Shown here piece by piece: positions 27,401-34,612 of a stretch of 64,000 nt of DNA. This DNA is from Osedax frankpressi (taxonomy: Eukaryota; Annelida; Polychaeta; Sabellida; Siboglinidae). The translations under genes and the position numbers were made by a program. The number at the start of each line of letters is the position of its first letter. Positions within the stretch are counted from its first letter, which is position 1. Below the pieces are notes generated by a model, which worked only from the letters and a program-made list of their open reading frames with translations, was not told the DNA's origin and ran no database searches. Location: the NCBI GenBank assembly GCA_964035775.1, contig OZ038317.1:25211661-25275660 (forward strand). The letters run 5' to 3'.

Positions 27401-30400
27401 ACGAATTTGAAATAAATATTTTGAATTAGATACACGAATAGAAATTATATTATACATGTTGCATTGATAAACCTAATCACTTCAATTATAGATATTTCAT
27501 GTATTCGTTATCATTATATAATGTAGAAATAAACAAATTATTATATTTTCATAATTATAAAAATATACTTTAAATTATATTATATAGAATACATTCTGTT
27601 AACATATATCGTATATTTTATACAATATATGATAATATTTTATAATTAATAAAGTATTATTATATATTGTATAAAAGTAAAATATAGTGAATTCTATATT
27701 ATAAATATATATACTATTGTAATTAAAATATGCATATAAAAACATACGCTTATTATGTTCATCATATTTATAATCGATTTATTCATAATTAATATATTAG
27801 TTTGTTATTCGATATCAATTATACATTAAATATATTTTAGTAAAATACCTATGCATAAAATAAAAATGTATTTATATTATAAAGTATACTTTTGAAATTA
27901 TATTCTATAAATATATAAATTTTGTTTATAATCAAAAATATAGAAATATAAAATATATATATGTACATATTAAATTTATATTCAGCAGCTAAAGTTAAAA
28001 AAAAATATTGTATATTATATTATGAGGTATATATATATGAATTATAGATATTTCATGTATTCGTTGTCATTATATAATGTAGAAATAAACAAATTATTAT
28101 ATTTTCATAATTATAAAAATATACTTTAAATTATATTACATAGAATACATTCTGTTAACATATATCGTATATTTTATACAATATATGATAATATTTTATA
28201 ATTAATAAAGTATTATTATATATTGTATAAAAGTAAAATATAGTGAATTCTATATTATAAATATATATACTATTGTAATTAAAATATGCATATAAAAACA
28301 TACGCTTATTATGTTCATCATATTTATAATCGATTTATTCATAATTAATATATTAGTTTGTTATTAGATATCAATTAAACATTAAATACATTTTAGTAAA
28401 ATACCTATGCATAAAATAAAAATGTATTTATATTATAAAGTATACTTTTGAAATTATATTCTATAAATATATAAATTTTGTTTATAATCAAAAATATAGC
28501 AATATAAAATATATATATGTATATATTAAATTTATATTCAGCAGCTAAAGTTAAAAAAAATATTGTATATTATATTATGAGGATTATTTTATATGCCATA
28601 TTTCCAAATATAATAATGTATATAAGTAATCGACAAGATTACAAATTAAATCTCTGATTGTGATAGTAGTTTGATAGTATACTATTAAATTATATAATAT
28701 AATACCATATATTTGTATTTGAATATGGTTTAGTAATATTTTATAATAAAATATTAGTAATAGTTAATATATTATTAATATTTAAATAAATTGGAATTAT
28801 TTAGGCTACAATTAAAAATATATAATATTAAAATATAATATATATATATAAATAATTATCTATTAATGCATCTAAATCTATGAATGTGTTATTGGGTGTA
28901 TTACTCCGTAATAGTGTAATGTATTAAAAGGGTGTATTAGTCTGGTTTTATATTGGAAAATCAGGTGGGTGTATTTGTCGTGAATAGGAGATGACGATCA
29001 TGGAAACACCCACCAAAACATGTATATCAGAAAATACTGATTTATTCTTTCTCAAATTTCCAGGCATTATTTATTAACCTAATAGTAGCCCGAATGTAAA
29101 TTTTCGACTAAAACCAATCATTATTCAAAAGGGTGTATTTGTCTGGTTATACAAAAAATATACATTGAGCGTGTATTTGCCCGTAATAGGAGGTCTATAT
29201 ATATATAATTGAAACGTAAATAAAATGTTGACTATAAAGAAAATATTAACGCCCACTAAATTGATGTACATATTATTAATATAATGTGTATATTATATAA
29301 TATATTATATATATAACATATTTAGAATATTTTTAAATTAATTTATATAATATTATATTTAATACATTTTTAAGAAATAAATATAATATTAATTTGTATT
29401 TTAATTTAATTTATAAATTAATTTATTATTTATATATTCTTAATCATTTATTTAATATTTTTGTATATTAAAATTTTAATATAATTATAATGGAATTTTG
29501 ATAAATTGAAATTCAAACATGTATATTAATCACTAACCCAATAAACAATATTATTAAATTGCTATTATTCGAACTTATGTAATTATTTAAAATTAAAAAT
29601 TTGTCATAATTTCACTTTTATAACAAAATCATTTTATATTTTATTATATAACTAAAATTACCTGGATGCTTACCAGGAAAGCAAATATATAATGTGTTTC
29701 ATATCATATTTAAATATTCCTCAATTCTCCTAGTTTCCATATAAAGACAACATTTTAACTATATTATATATAAATAAAAATAATGAAATTTTCTTGTTTT
29801 TTTGCAGTAATTTAAGATAATAATATATCTTTTATTATTCCATTTATTGAAAGTTTAATTTATAGGATCATATTAAGGTAATTAAGGTAATTTATCGAAT
29901 AATATTATTGATAATTTTACAAACAATTTCATACGTAAGAATGACTTATGGTTATATTTTACTTCTGAATACAATATTTCATGTAATACGAATATTATTT
30001 ATAATAATATTTAACTTATCGCATTAGAATAACTTAAATCAATAGTATATTTAGATAATAAGATAAATCATATTTATTAATTAATTAACTTAAAATATAT
30101 ATATAAACTTTTTAATGGTTGTGCCCCTTTTCTGTTTATATCCGTATTATTCATACATAATTTATATAATATCCTAGGTTTTTCCATTAAATCAATACTA
30201 ATATTCGATTCTATATATAAATGTATTATAGGGATATATAATATATATACAATGTAATATATATCCAATTTCAAACTTTTTCATTGTTAAAATTGTTTAT
30301 ATAATAATTCATTGAAAACATTATACAGATATTTTATTTATAACATAGCTTGTTAATTAATGATTATATAATTTAGGCATATAATCATATAAATACAAAT

Positions 30401-31055
30401 ATATATTATTATATTATGCTAGTAGGATAATAATTTAAATATTATAATGATATGATTATAGTAATGCATTTTTTAGTTTTTTATATTAATCATGATTACC
30501 AAGTAAATTGTTTTCAAAGTGAAAATAAATATAATTAAAATAACATCAACATGACTCCATTTTATCATCATAAGATAAATAAAACAGTTTCAAAATTAAA
30601 CAAATTTGAGGAAAATAATATGACTCCAGATAGCAGTGATGCAGTTTAGATTTCTGGTTTGTGATCTCAAGTGTATTTGACAAACATAATTTTTGTTTTA
30701 TGCTAAGGTTAAGTATACAAGCTATTTAATTAAAGTTATTGAATAATTTTCTCTTAATTTTACAATATATATCTCTTTATAAATATTTAAATTATAATAT
30801 AGTTAATCTTAAATTATGGATATTTTTCATATAATATTCATATATAAAAATATAATTAATTTTAAATTAATATATCTAGTATTATATAATGTATTATTAA
30901 TTGATACCTAATATTTTGCGTAATATTTTTAAATTATCTTTTACTGTGTTTGTTGGTACAGCAAATTTCTCAAATTCATTGAGATTATATTTCTTTAGCC
31001 AATTACCACATGCATATTTGTGAAAATCATCGCACGGATTTATCTATTAAGATGC

Positions 31056-31102
<47 letters not shown>

Positions 31103-31988
31103 ATTATGTTGTATAAGAAATTAATTACTTGCATATTTTATTATTAAATACATACTCTAAACATGTGCAATCGAATAGCGTAGTTCCAGTTAAGATATCA
31201 AAAAAGATAACACACATATTTATATGTCATATGTAAATATGTAAAATATGTATATGTAAATATTATATAATAGTCAATTTGTTAAGTTCAGCTTTTATTA
31301 TTATTATTATAAAGATATTATAATTGTGTCGTATGCAATATATAATTTTATTTTCTAATTTCGCACATTATTAAATGTACTATAAATTTTAAATATTATT
31401 AAAATTATATTAAATTATTTAATACACTTTATAAAATGCATAGAAATTATTTCAAAGTCTTAAAAAGTATAATTAAAGCTATTTTATTCGGTATACACTA
31501 AATAAAATATGTCCATTTTAATAATGTCAGTTTCTAAGCATTTCAATCATCAGATATAAATATTGTTATATAAAATTATATATTATATTTTATTTTTTTA
31601 TTAATTACTGACTTATTCATCCGCGATATTTATTATTTTATTATAATCTTAGATGTCATATTTGACATTTAAAATAAATATAAGTATACGTTAAATTTTA
31701 CAATTACGGCAATGTTAAATAAATATTACTAATATTACATGCAATTTGAACTGTAAATTCAATTGTAAACATTTTAAATAACACATGTAAATAAATAAAT
31801 ATTATGAATTTTACTTTTTTATTTAAATATCATTGAACAAATTTATCATAGTGAATATAGTCAAACTTAATATATATTTTTAGTCTGTAATATTATATAT
31901 ATTTTTAAATAGTTATATTTTTATATAATCATAGTCAACAAATAACTCGGAAAAGTTAATAATACGAAATTGTAGAAGATTATAATGG

Positions 31989-32026
<38 letters not shown>

Positions 32027-32637
32027 TACAGTGTATGCATTTGTAATAACCGTAGAATCTATATTATTCAGTAGATTTGCCGATAATTTTATGCACGATT
32101 TTGTGACACAAATATTACTCAAAGTACTTTTTGTTTTAATAATTTTCGATGTATTGGTCAAAATATCTGAAATTATGAATACGCTTTAATTATGCATTAA
32201 CATTATATATAATCATTAATAACTAACTGAATATCATGAACAATGATTTGAATATCACAAGCGTACTTAAGATAGATACAGCTCCAAATAAATAGGCACC
32301 ATTGTCATTTCTTAATAGTAACAATTAAATGAATTAATTAAATATATAAAGAACATTTTTGTAGGTAAGGAGGGAGGGAGGGTGTGGGAGGGAGGGGACG
32401 GAGGGGGACGCAGGGAGGGACGGAGGGGGGAGAAGCGAGGGATGGATGGAGGATAAAGGGAGGAAAGAAGGAAAGGAGGAAAGGAGGGAAGGAAGGAAGG
32501 AGGAAGGGGAAGGGATGGGAGGGAGGGATATGGGGAGGTATGTAAGTAGGTAAGGAGGGACATATATAGGGAGGGATGGAGCGGGAGAGGGAGGGGATAT
32601 GGAGAGAGAGAGAACGTAATTACCTTTTTGTTTTCAT
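4230..32637 (-). CDS. M13 (neprilysin/ECE-type) zinc endopeptidase, 21 coding exons, complete
   Basis: Membrane-anchored M13 zinc metallopeptidase, a family that cleaves small peptides outside the cell. Coding exons on the minus strand: 32637-32624, 32310-32228, 32166-32051, 31043-30908, 30210-30109, 20744-20677, 19995-19900, 19158-19102, 19004-18891, 17995-17927, 15075-14927, 14809-14739, 14677-14568, 13852-13754, 13137-13060, 12079-11979, 11331-11221, 9584-9392, 9239-9174, 7893-7795, 4406-4230. Together they are 2109 nt, one frame, 702 residues; every phase agrees. Seen: short N-terminal tail, hydrophobic anchor at about 10-32, paired cysteines C52/C57 and C75/C83 in the family pattern, NPCDDF (73-78), NAYY (497-500), HELTH zinc site (538-542), third ligand E598 and D602 in ENIAD, H664 and R670, terminal CEIW (699-702). 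HELTH-to-E spacing (60) equals that of ECE-1 as I recall it. All catalytic residues are present, so it looks functional. Length is a little below the usual 730-770. The paralogue type within M13 is not resolved. Confidence 0.9.
4780..7262 (+). mobile_element. Decayed non-LTR retrotransposon (LINE) copy
   Basis: Lies in the last intron of the M13 gene, antisense to it. Endonuclease traces: VYRPPSTPT near 4975 and ILGDYNYHY near 5055. Reverse transcriptase traces: LLDMPAAFDTIFHSILLERM near 6085, then LLLNIDKTKIIDITKN and CLGFIID near 6490-6630. 3' trace: LWNNLPLPL...NSTKTVKKA near 7160-7220, the W-x-x-LP...F-KK ending typical of CR1/L2/Jockey-type elements. Many stops and frame changes break every domain; no poly-A tail or target duplication was identified. 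Inactive and old. Confidence 0.8.
7326..7363. repeat. (TA)n microsatellite
   Basis: Pure TA just after the 3' end of the LINE copy. Confidence 0.95.
7795..7893 (-). CDS. M13 peptidase exon 20
   Basis: Residues 612-644. AYKDWVRDNHQEKPLIGLEH then LFFISFAQ matches AY-x-x-(W/Y)...LPGL...LFF-(L/I)-x-(F/Y)AQ. Donor CAG|GTTAGT, phase 0. Confidence 0.93.
8056..8090. repeat. Perfect inverted repeat, 16-bp arms
   Basis: AAATAAATACATGTAG, spacer GAT, CTACATGTATTTATTT. In the intron between peptidase exons 19 and 20. Confidence 0.95.
9174..9239 (-). CDS. M13 peptidase exon 19 (ENIAD)
   Basis: Residues 590-611. VNGVNTLAENIADIGGLKAS holds the third zinc ligand E598 and the aspartate D602 of the E-x-x-x-D motif. 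The acceptor AG is fused directly to a 49-base (TA)n tract, so it lacks an ordinary pyrimidine tract. Confidence 0.95.
9241..9289. repeat. (TA)n at the acceptor of peptidase exon 19
   Basis: Directly abuts the AG; no separate pyrimidine tract. Confidence 0.97.
9392..9584 (-). CDS. M13 peptidase exon 18 (HELTH zinc site)
   Basis: Residues 525-589. SLNYGALGTTMGHELTHGFD contains the HExxH zinc site (H538, E539, H542), followed by the usual GR...D-x-x-GN-x-V-x-WW block. Two donors are possible: TCG|GTTAAT at 9392, used here, or AAG|GTTTGT at 9407, which would drop five residues. The longer form gives the ECE-1-like 60-residue spacing to the third zinc ligand. Confidence 0.92.
10443..10470. repeat. 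Perfect 28-bp palindrome
   Basis: CATGATACCTAGAT followed immediately by its complement ATCTAGGTATCATG, in the intron between peptidase exons 17 and 18. Confidence 0.95.
11221..11331 (-). CDS. M13 peptidase exon 17 (NAYY)
   Basis: Residues 488-525. TPFQYNAYYDNVNVKMVFPA carries NAYY (497-500), the substrate-binding strand of M13 enzymes, and the following FPAG. Donor AG|GTTAAA, phase 2. Confidence 0.95.
11920..11957. repeat. (TA)n after the donor of peptidase exon 16
   Basis: About 20 nt inside the intron. Confidence 0.95.
11979..12079 (-). CDS. M13 peptidase exon 16
   Basis: Residues 455-488. DELYRNMVFLIKYRKMELLK corresponds to the family (F/Y)-x-x-N-x-x...L segment before the substrate-binding strand. 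Donor GG|GTAATA, with a (TA)n tract about 20 nt further on. Confidence 0.82.
13060..13137 (-). CDS. M13 peptidase exon 15
   Basis: Residues 429-454, AESIKYEFGYHKSIYNF and following, the counterpart of A-x-x-I-x-x-x-IGYP. Bounded by TAG and a consensus donor GTAAGT. Confidence 0.88.
13578..13631. repeat. (TA)n microsatellite
   Basis: In the intron between peptidase exons 14 and 15. Confidence 0.95.
13754..13852 (-). CDS. M13 peptidase exon 14
   Basis: Residues 396-428. KMVIRIKEQF...TWIDDISKKKTIEK matches the family MV-x-x-I-x-x-x-F...W(M/I)D-x-x-T(R/K)-x-x-A-x-x-K block. Donor AAG|GTTAAA. Confidence 0.92.
14258..14453. repeat. Diverged 40-55 bp tandem repeat, about five copies
   Basis: Repeated CTCTCCCTTGTGGTCAGTAA TGTC with variable A/T-rich spacers, in the intron between peptidase exons 13 and 14. 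Confidence 0.85.
14568..14677 (-). CDS. M13 peptidase exon 13
   Basis: Residues 359-395. RWLDCLKQN...YSHLFVNEVFKEDSKID matches the conserved RW-x-x-C...Y-x-x-x-x-F-x-x-x-SK block, including the cysteine. Confidence 0.9.
14739..14809 (-). CDS. M13 peptidase exon 12
   Basis: Residues 335-359. RQFIMLSEDLSDMHLKFYFG corresponds to the family W-x-x-(V/I)-x-x-x-x-x-x-L...F segment. Starts in phase 2 and ends in phase 1, matching both neighbours. Confidence 0.85.
14927..15075 (-). CDS. M13 peptidase exon 11
   Basis: Residues 286-335, MNWTIYANKIFENINESITD onward to KLNDYMLKM, equivalent to the family DW-x-x-(Y/F)-x-x-x-(L/I)F...Y-x-x-x-L. The ATG here is an internal codon after acceptor AAG. Donor AG|GTAACA. 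Confidence 0.88.
15819..16380. repeat. 11-bp minisatellite, unit ATTAAAATACT, about 51 copies
   Basis: Uniform 11-mers with only a few single-base variants (for example at 15959 and 16203). Inside the intron between peptidase exons 10 and 11. Confidence 0.97.
16900..17740 (+). mobile_element. Second, more decayed LINE reverse transcriptase fragment
   Basis: In the intron between peptidase exons 10 and 11. KPTVDEILLIINNL near 16945, LLNMSAAFVII near 17222 and FKFLGILIN near 17578 align in order with parts of the copy at 4780-7262. Heavily interrupted and truncated at both ends; related but not identical family member. Confidence 0.6.
17927..17995 (-). CDS. M13 peptidase exon 10
   Basis: Residues 263-285, LYTISAYKIEYIEFNELNTI then APY. 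This is the family block LYN-x-x-(T/S)...EL-x-x-(I/L)AP that precedes the W of the next exon. Phase 0 at both ends; a long (TA)n tract starts 30 nt upstream of the acceptor. Confidence 0.8.
18025..18184. repeat. Compound (TA)n upstream of peptidase exon 10
   Basis: TA tracts broken by CTATAG and TACATA; nearest edge 30 nt from the acceptor. Confidence 0.95.
18891..19004 (-). CDS. M13 peptidase exon 9 (GC donor)
   Basis: Residues 225-262. YITYIRTILKKIN then VNDIIKSELEIFK matches the helix pair Y-x-x-Y-(M/I)...LL followed by V-x-x-FE-x-x-LA. The frame ends at AAG|GCAAGG, a GC-type 5' splice site; no usable GT donor occurs before the in-frame stop. Confidence 0.8.
19102..19158 (-). CDS. M13 peptidase exon 8
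   Basis: Residues 206-224, IYPGTFNPYIAHKQNQEKK, 19 codons between TAG and GTGAGT. Identity rests mainly on phase and on the next exon; the match to the family here is weak. Confidence 0.65.
19827..19888. repeat. (TA)n after the donor of peptidase exon 7
   Basis: Nearest edge about 11 nt from the donor. Confidence 0.95.
19900..19995 (-). CDS. M13 peptidase exon 7
   Basis: Residues 174-205. NDVLFKMSIEKNIMNNTIFE corresponds to the family segment N-x-x-LF-x-x-x-V-x-x-D-x-x-NS. Phase 0 both ends. The usual DQ-x-x-LGLP stretch expected after it is not found between exons 7 and 8, suggesting a loss of roughly ten residues or a missed micro-exon. Confidence 0.75.
20677..20744 (-). CDS. M13 peptidase exon 6
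   Basis: Residues 151-173, FLKLIGKWHLLDSNDLIDWN, equivalent to the family block L-x-x-LGGWP-x-L...W. Donor AAG|GTATTT. A short (TA)n tract sits 28 nt upstream of the acceptor. Confidence 0.85.
20828..20880. repeat. Inverted copy of the GGGTGTATT repeat plus a hairpin
   Basis: AAACCAGACTAATACACCCT (20828-20847) is the exact complement of 28929-28948. It is followed by GAAACATCC, an 8-base spacer and GGATGTTTC, a 9-bp hairpin. Confidence 0.8.
21914..23171. repeat. Five tandem copies of a 276-291 bp unit
   Basis: Copies begin TTAACCATACATATGAAAGC at 21914, 22205, 22485, 22761 and (TTGACC) 23040. The last is truncated and leads into the first exon of the nested plus-strand gene. Confidence 0.95.
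23207..23774 (+). CDS. Nested plus-strand gene, SANT/Myb-like segment, three exons (partial)
   Basis: Exons 23207-23326, 23414-23494 and 23578 to at most 23774, lying opposite the peptidase gene inside its largest intron. Boundaries are CAG/G|GTATAT, ACAG/G|GTTATT and TTTCAG; phases 1-1 agree. The first exon is acidic (DTPGETSRNPS, EDEINNDEYSYCENDD). The joined second and third exons read IKWNKTEFQKLSEHSISF, then NKMPGKQEIIEILKLY, then LSEEEIYLKVRTKFNNVLKS. A tryptophan-led helix, an NK-x-PGK-x-E link and a final basic helix resemble the Myb/SANT-like segment common in animal zinc-finger and transposon-derived proteins. That assignment is tentative. The end is uncertain: TAA at 23772 or a donor at 23763. 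No start exon was found; five 280-bp repeats lie directly upstream. Confidence 0.5.
24345..26990. repeat. Four tandem copies of a 620-700 bp unit
   Basis: Copies start near 24345, 25046, 25670 and 26350, marked by GAGATTTGAACCTAG. Each contains two or three sub-repeats of GTAATAAAATAATATAAGAT plus ACA. The fourth diverges toward its end. Confidence 0.93.
24421..24487. repeat. Inverted repeat with (TA)n core
   Basis: CGCTGTACGTTTCCTTTA, then (TA)n, then TAAAGAAAACGTACAGAG: arms are complementary with one or two mismatches. Could extrude as a cruciform or mark a small inverted-repeat element. Confidence 0.7.
27000..27235. other. G/C-richer island in the large peptidase intron
   Basis: Contains CTAGCAAGCGCGGAGCGCTA G (imperfect inverted repeat) and ATTAAAGCTTTAAT (perfect palindrome). 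No frame or RNA gene recognised. Confidence 0.35.
27483..28582. repeat. Tandem duplication, 556-bp period
   Basis: Unit 27483-28028 repeats at 28039-28582 with only a few differences, so the duplication is young. No coding potential seen. Confidence 0.93.
28895..29200. repeat. Diverged GGGTGTATT repeat cluster
   Basis: GGGTGTATT-(A/T)-GTCTGGTT with a trailing GTGTATTTG(T/C)C...AATAGGAG occurs as two diverged units (28929-28995 and 29125-29195), plus a loose copy at 28896. Perhaps the end of an unclassified mobile element. Confidence 0.6.
29210..30100. other. A/T-rich intron sequence, nothing recognised
   Basis: Part of the largest peptidase intron. No exon-like frame, repeat family or RNA gene seen on either strand. 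Confidence 0.5.
30109..30210 (-). CDS. M13 peptidase exon 5
   Basis: Residues 117-151. The segment around C135 (ILYKLCMNN) and the following GAQPLK match the family block Y-x-x-CM...G-x-x-PL. Phase 1 at both ends. Followed by the largest intron of the gene, about 9.4 kb. Confidence 0.88.
30908..31043 (-). CDS. M13 peptidase exon 4 (NPCDDF...ACGNW)
   Basis: Residues 72-117. INPCDDFHKYACGNW is the diagnostic M13 N-terminal block. The acceptor TAG follows a (TA)n tract at 31058-31099. Confidence 0.95.
31058..31099. repeat. (TA)n upstream of peptidase exon 4
   Basis: Edge 15 nt from the acceptor. Confidence 0.95.
31990..32021. repeat. (TA)n after the donor of peptidase exon 3
   Basis: Edge about 28 nt from the donor. 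Confidence 0.95.
32051..32166 (-). CDS. M13 peptidase exon 3 (stalk, first cysteine pair)
   Basis: Residues 33-71, with C52-x4-C57 followed by KLSANLLNNIDST. This matches the family N-terminal signature, in which C-x4-C precedes an A-x-x-LL-x-x-(M/I)D segment. Donor ACG|GTTATT; a (TA)n tract begins about 28 nt downstream. Confidence 0.9.
32228..32310 (-). CDS. M13 peptidase exon 2 (membrane anchor)
   Basis: Residues 5-33. A hydrophobic run (GAYLFGAVSILSTLVIF...) preceded by a short basic tail predicts a type II signal anchor with the catalytic domain outside. One lysine (K26) lies in the segment. Donor A|GTTAGT, phase 1. Confidence 0.78.
32361..32613. repeat. (GGGA)n-type purine block filling peptidase intron 1
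   Basis: Plus strand is almost pure purine with many GGG/GGGG runs. On the peptidase transcript it is a pyrimidine tract occupying most of the 313-base first intron, ending about ten bases from the donor. Confidence 0.95.
32624..32637 (-). CDS. M13 peptidase exon 1 (start codon)
   Basis: Fourteen coding bases, ATG to AG, then donor GTAATT. Encodes MKTK plus two bases of R5. Chosen because phase 2 is exactly what exon 2 needs and no other ATG-donor pair of that phase was seen upstream. A (GGGA)n block begins about ten bases inside the intron and another lies about 125 bases upstream. The 5' untranslated part was not defined. Confidence 0.7.
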
Positions 32638-32760
32638 TTTAAATAATTGCAAGTATATGATAGAAAATTAATAATAAAATTTCAGTAAAAATAAAATATT
32701 TTTATAAATAAATAAAATAATTTTAGAATAATTTAAATTGATAATTTTAGTCCATAATAA

Positions 32761-33205
32761 AAAGAGATAGAAGGAAAGAGATATGGAGAGGAAGGTGATG
32801 ATGGATTCGAGGGAGGGAAGGATGGCGGCTGTGAGGGATGGAAGGATGGAGGGATGGAGTGGGGGAGGGGGGAGGGAGGGATGGAGAGAGGGATGGAGTG
32901 AGGGAGGGGGAGGGAGGGAGGGAGGGAGGGAGGGAGGGAGGGAGGGAGGGAGGGAGGGAGGGAGGGAGGGAGGGAGGGATGGAGTGAGGGAGGGGAGGGA
33001 GGGAGGGAGGGAGGGGGGATGGAGTGAGGGAGGGGGAGGGGGGAGGGAGGGAAGGAGGGAGGGAGGGAGGGAGGGATGGAGGGAGGGAGGGAGGGAGGGA
33101 GGGAGGGAGGGAGGGATGGAGTGAGGGAGGGAGGGAGTGAGGGAAGGATGGAGTAAGGGATGGAGTGAGGGAGGGAGGGAAGGAGGGAGTGAGGGATTGA
33201 GGGTA
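32761..33205. repeat. (GGGA)n block upstream of the peptidase start codon
   Basis: Long uninterrupted GGGA runs (for example 32911-32976 and 33057-33115) with GGAT and GAGT interruptions. Four or more GGG runs at 1-nt spacing satisfy the G-quadruplex pattern. Begins about 124 bases upstream of the ATG at 32637, so it lies in the promoter or 5' untranslated region. Confidence 0.95.
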
Positions 33206-34081
33206 TGATAGTTTTATATATTTTCGATATTCTGAAATCATTATTATATCAATTAAATTATAAATATGATGTTCATTTTTCACAATATCATATACTCCCT
33301 AATAAAGGTCAGCGATGCCCCTAATATCATCCAACACGTCACATATATCCAATCAACAGTTATATTTTGTTTTACGTGAGCTATTCTTGAATTTATCATA
33401 AAAGAAAAAATTACTAACTAGTACAAAATAATGTTTATATTGGCAGTATATTCTCACATGTATTCATGCACTACATATACATATTATTAATTATCAGATG
33501 TAATATATTTATAATAGGGTACTATTACGTAATATGTAATACATTTAAATATGAAATATATGGATCACACAGTATTATAGATATGATCCATTGTTCTGTA
33601 TATAGGATGGTTTGGTATTGTTAATATATTTATAAGCGATGTATAAGATTTACGGTATGGTATATAATATTAAATATAATGTATTCATCCCAAAAGAGAA
33701 TTATAATCAGTACTCAAGGATATATGTATAAGTATAAGTATATACTATAGCTAAATATATAGATCATAATATATATATGAATACCCTTTTAAAATATATC
33801 CCTATTTATATTTTAACTTATCATAAGAATACTTGTAAGAATACTTATTCAACACTTAAGATATAATTTTAATCTGTATTTTATAATATCGTATATTATC
33901 ATAATAGCATGTAATATAATAAATATTAGAATATATTAACGAGTGTTTTAATTTTCAATGTGGTATTGAGAAATTATTATAATATAATTGTTTACAAATC
34001 TTACTAAATATAGATTTATTATTAACATATATAATATGTAGTCTACCATAATGCAAGTGTAATATACATAATATACATACA

Positions 34082-34117
<36 letters not shown>

Positions 34118-34555
34118 CATATACAAATAATATAGTAATCAAACTATATATGCAGTGTCAGATTTTTATAATAAAATATGACATATTATTAATTAATTTA
34201 TTAAAATGAAATTGTATACTTTTAATACAATATTGATTAAATCTGTCAATTGTATATTATTTATATAATTATTATTATACATTTATATAAAATATGTATC
34301 CATACAAAATAGTTTGTTATTTTACAATAGTAATAGACAATGTATAATATATACATTGTATAATATACATACGGTTATATTCTTTAAATTCGATGAGCAG
34401 TCTCATAAATATACAATATATTAATTATGTTATGTAATTAATTAATTATGTATTCATTTGTATTCTACATATTTGTATATTAGTCAATTTTTAATTTAAT
34501 GTTATATAATTATAATGAATATGTATTTTTATTAGTTTTATTGGTTTTATAATTT
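33206..34555. other. Spacer between the peptidase 5' end and the ARM-like gene 3' end
   Basis: Both genes point the same way, so this spacer should hold the peptidase promoter and the ARM-like gene's polyadenylation region. Only simple (TA)n (34085-34115) is recognisable; no conserved promoter motif could be identified. Confidence 0.4.
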
Positions 34556-34612
34556 TCAATTCTTTATATCTTGAATAGATTTAATCAAACTATCACACAA
34601 TAATTCAAGTTG
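34556..34612 (-). CDS. ARM-like gene, terminal exon F
   Basis: Reads QLELLCDSLIKSIQDIKN then TGA. Acceptor TTACAG in phase 0 with exon E. Confidence 0.62.
   Translation of the reverse strand, partial: QLELLCDSLIKSIQDIKN

Noticed and set aside
32747-33283. Open frames of PSLPP repeats (minus) and REGG repeats (plus)
   Set aside because: Low-complexity translation of (GGGA)n in both directions.
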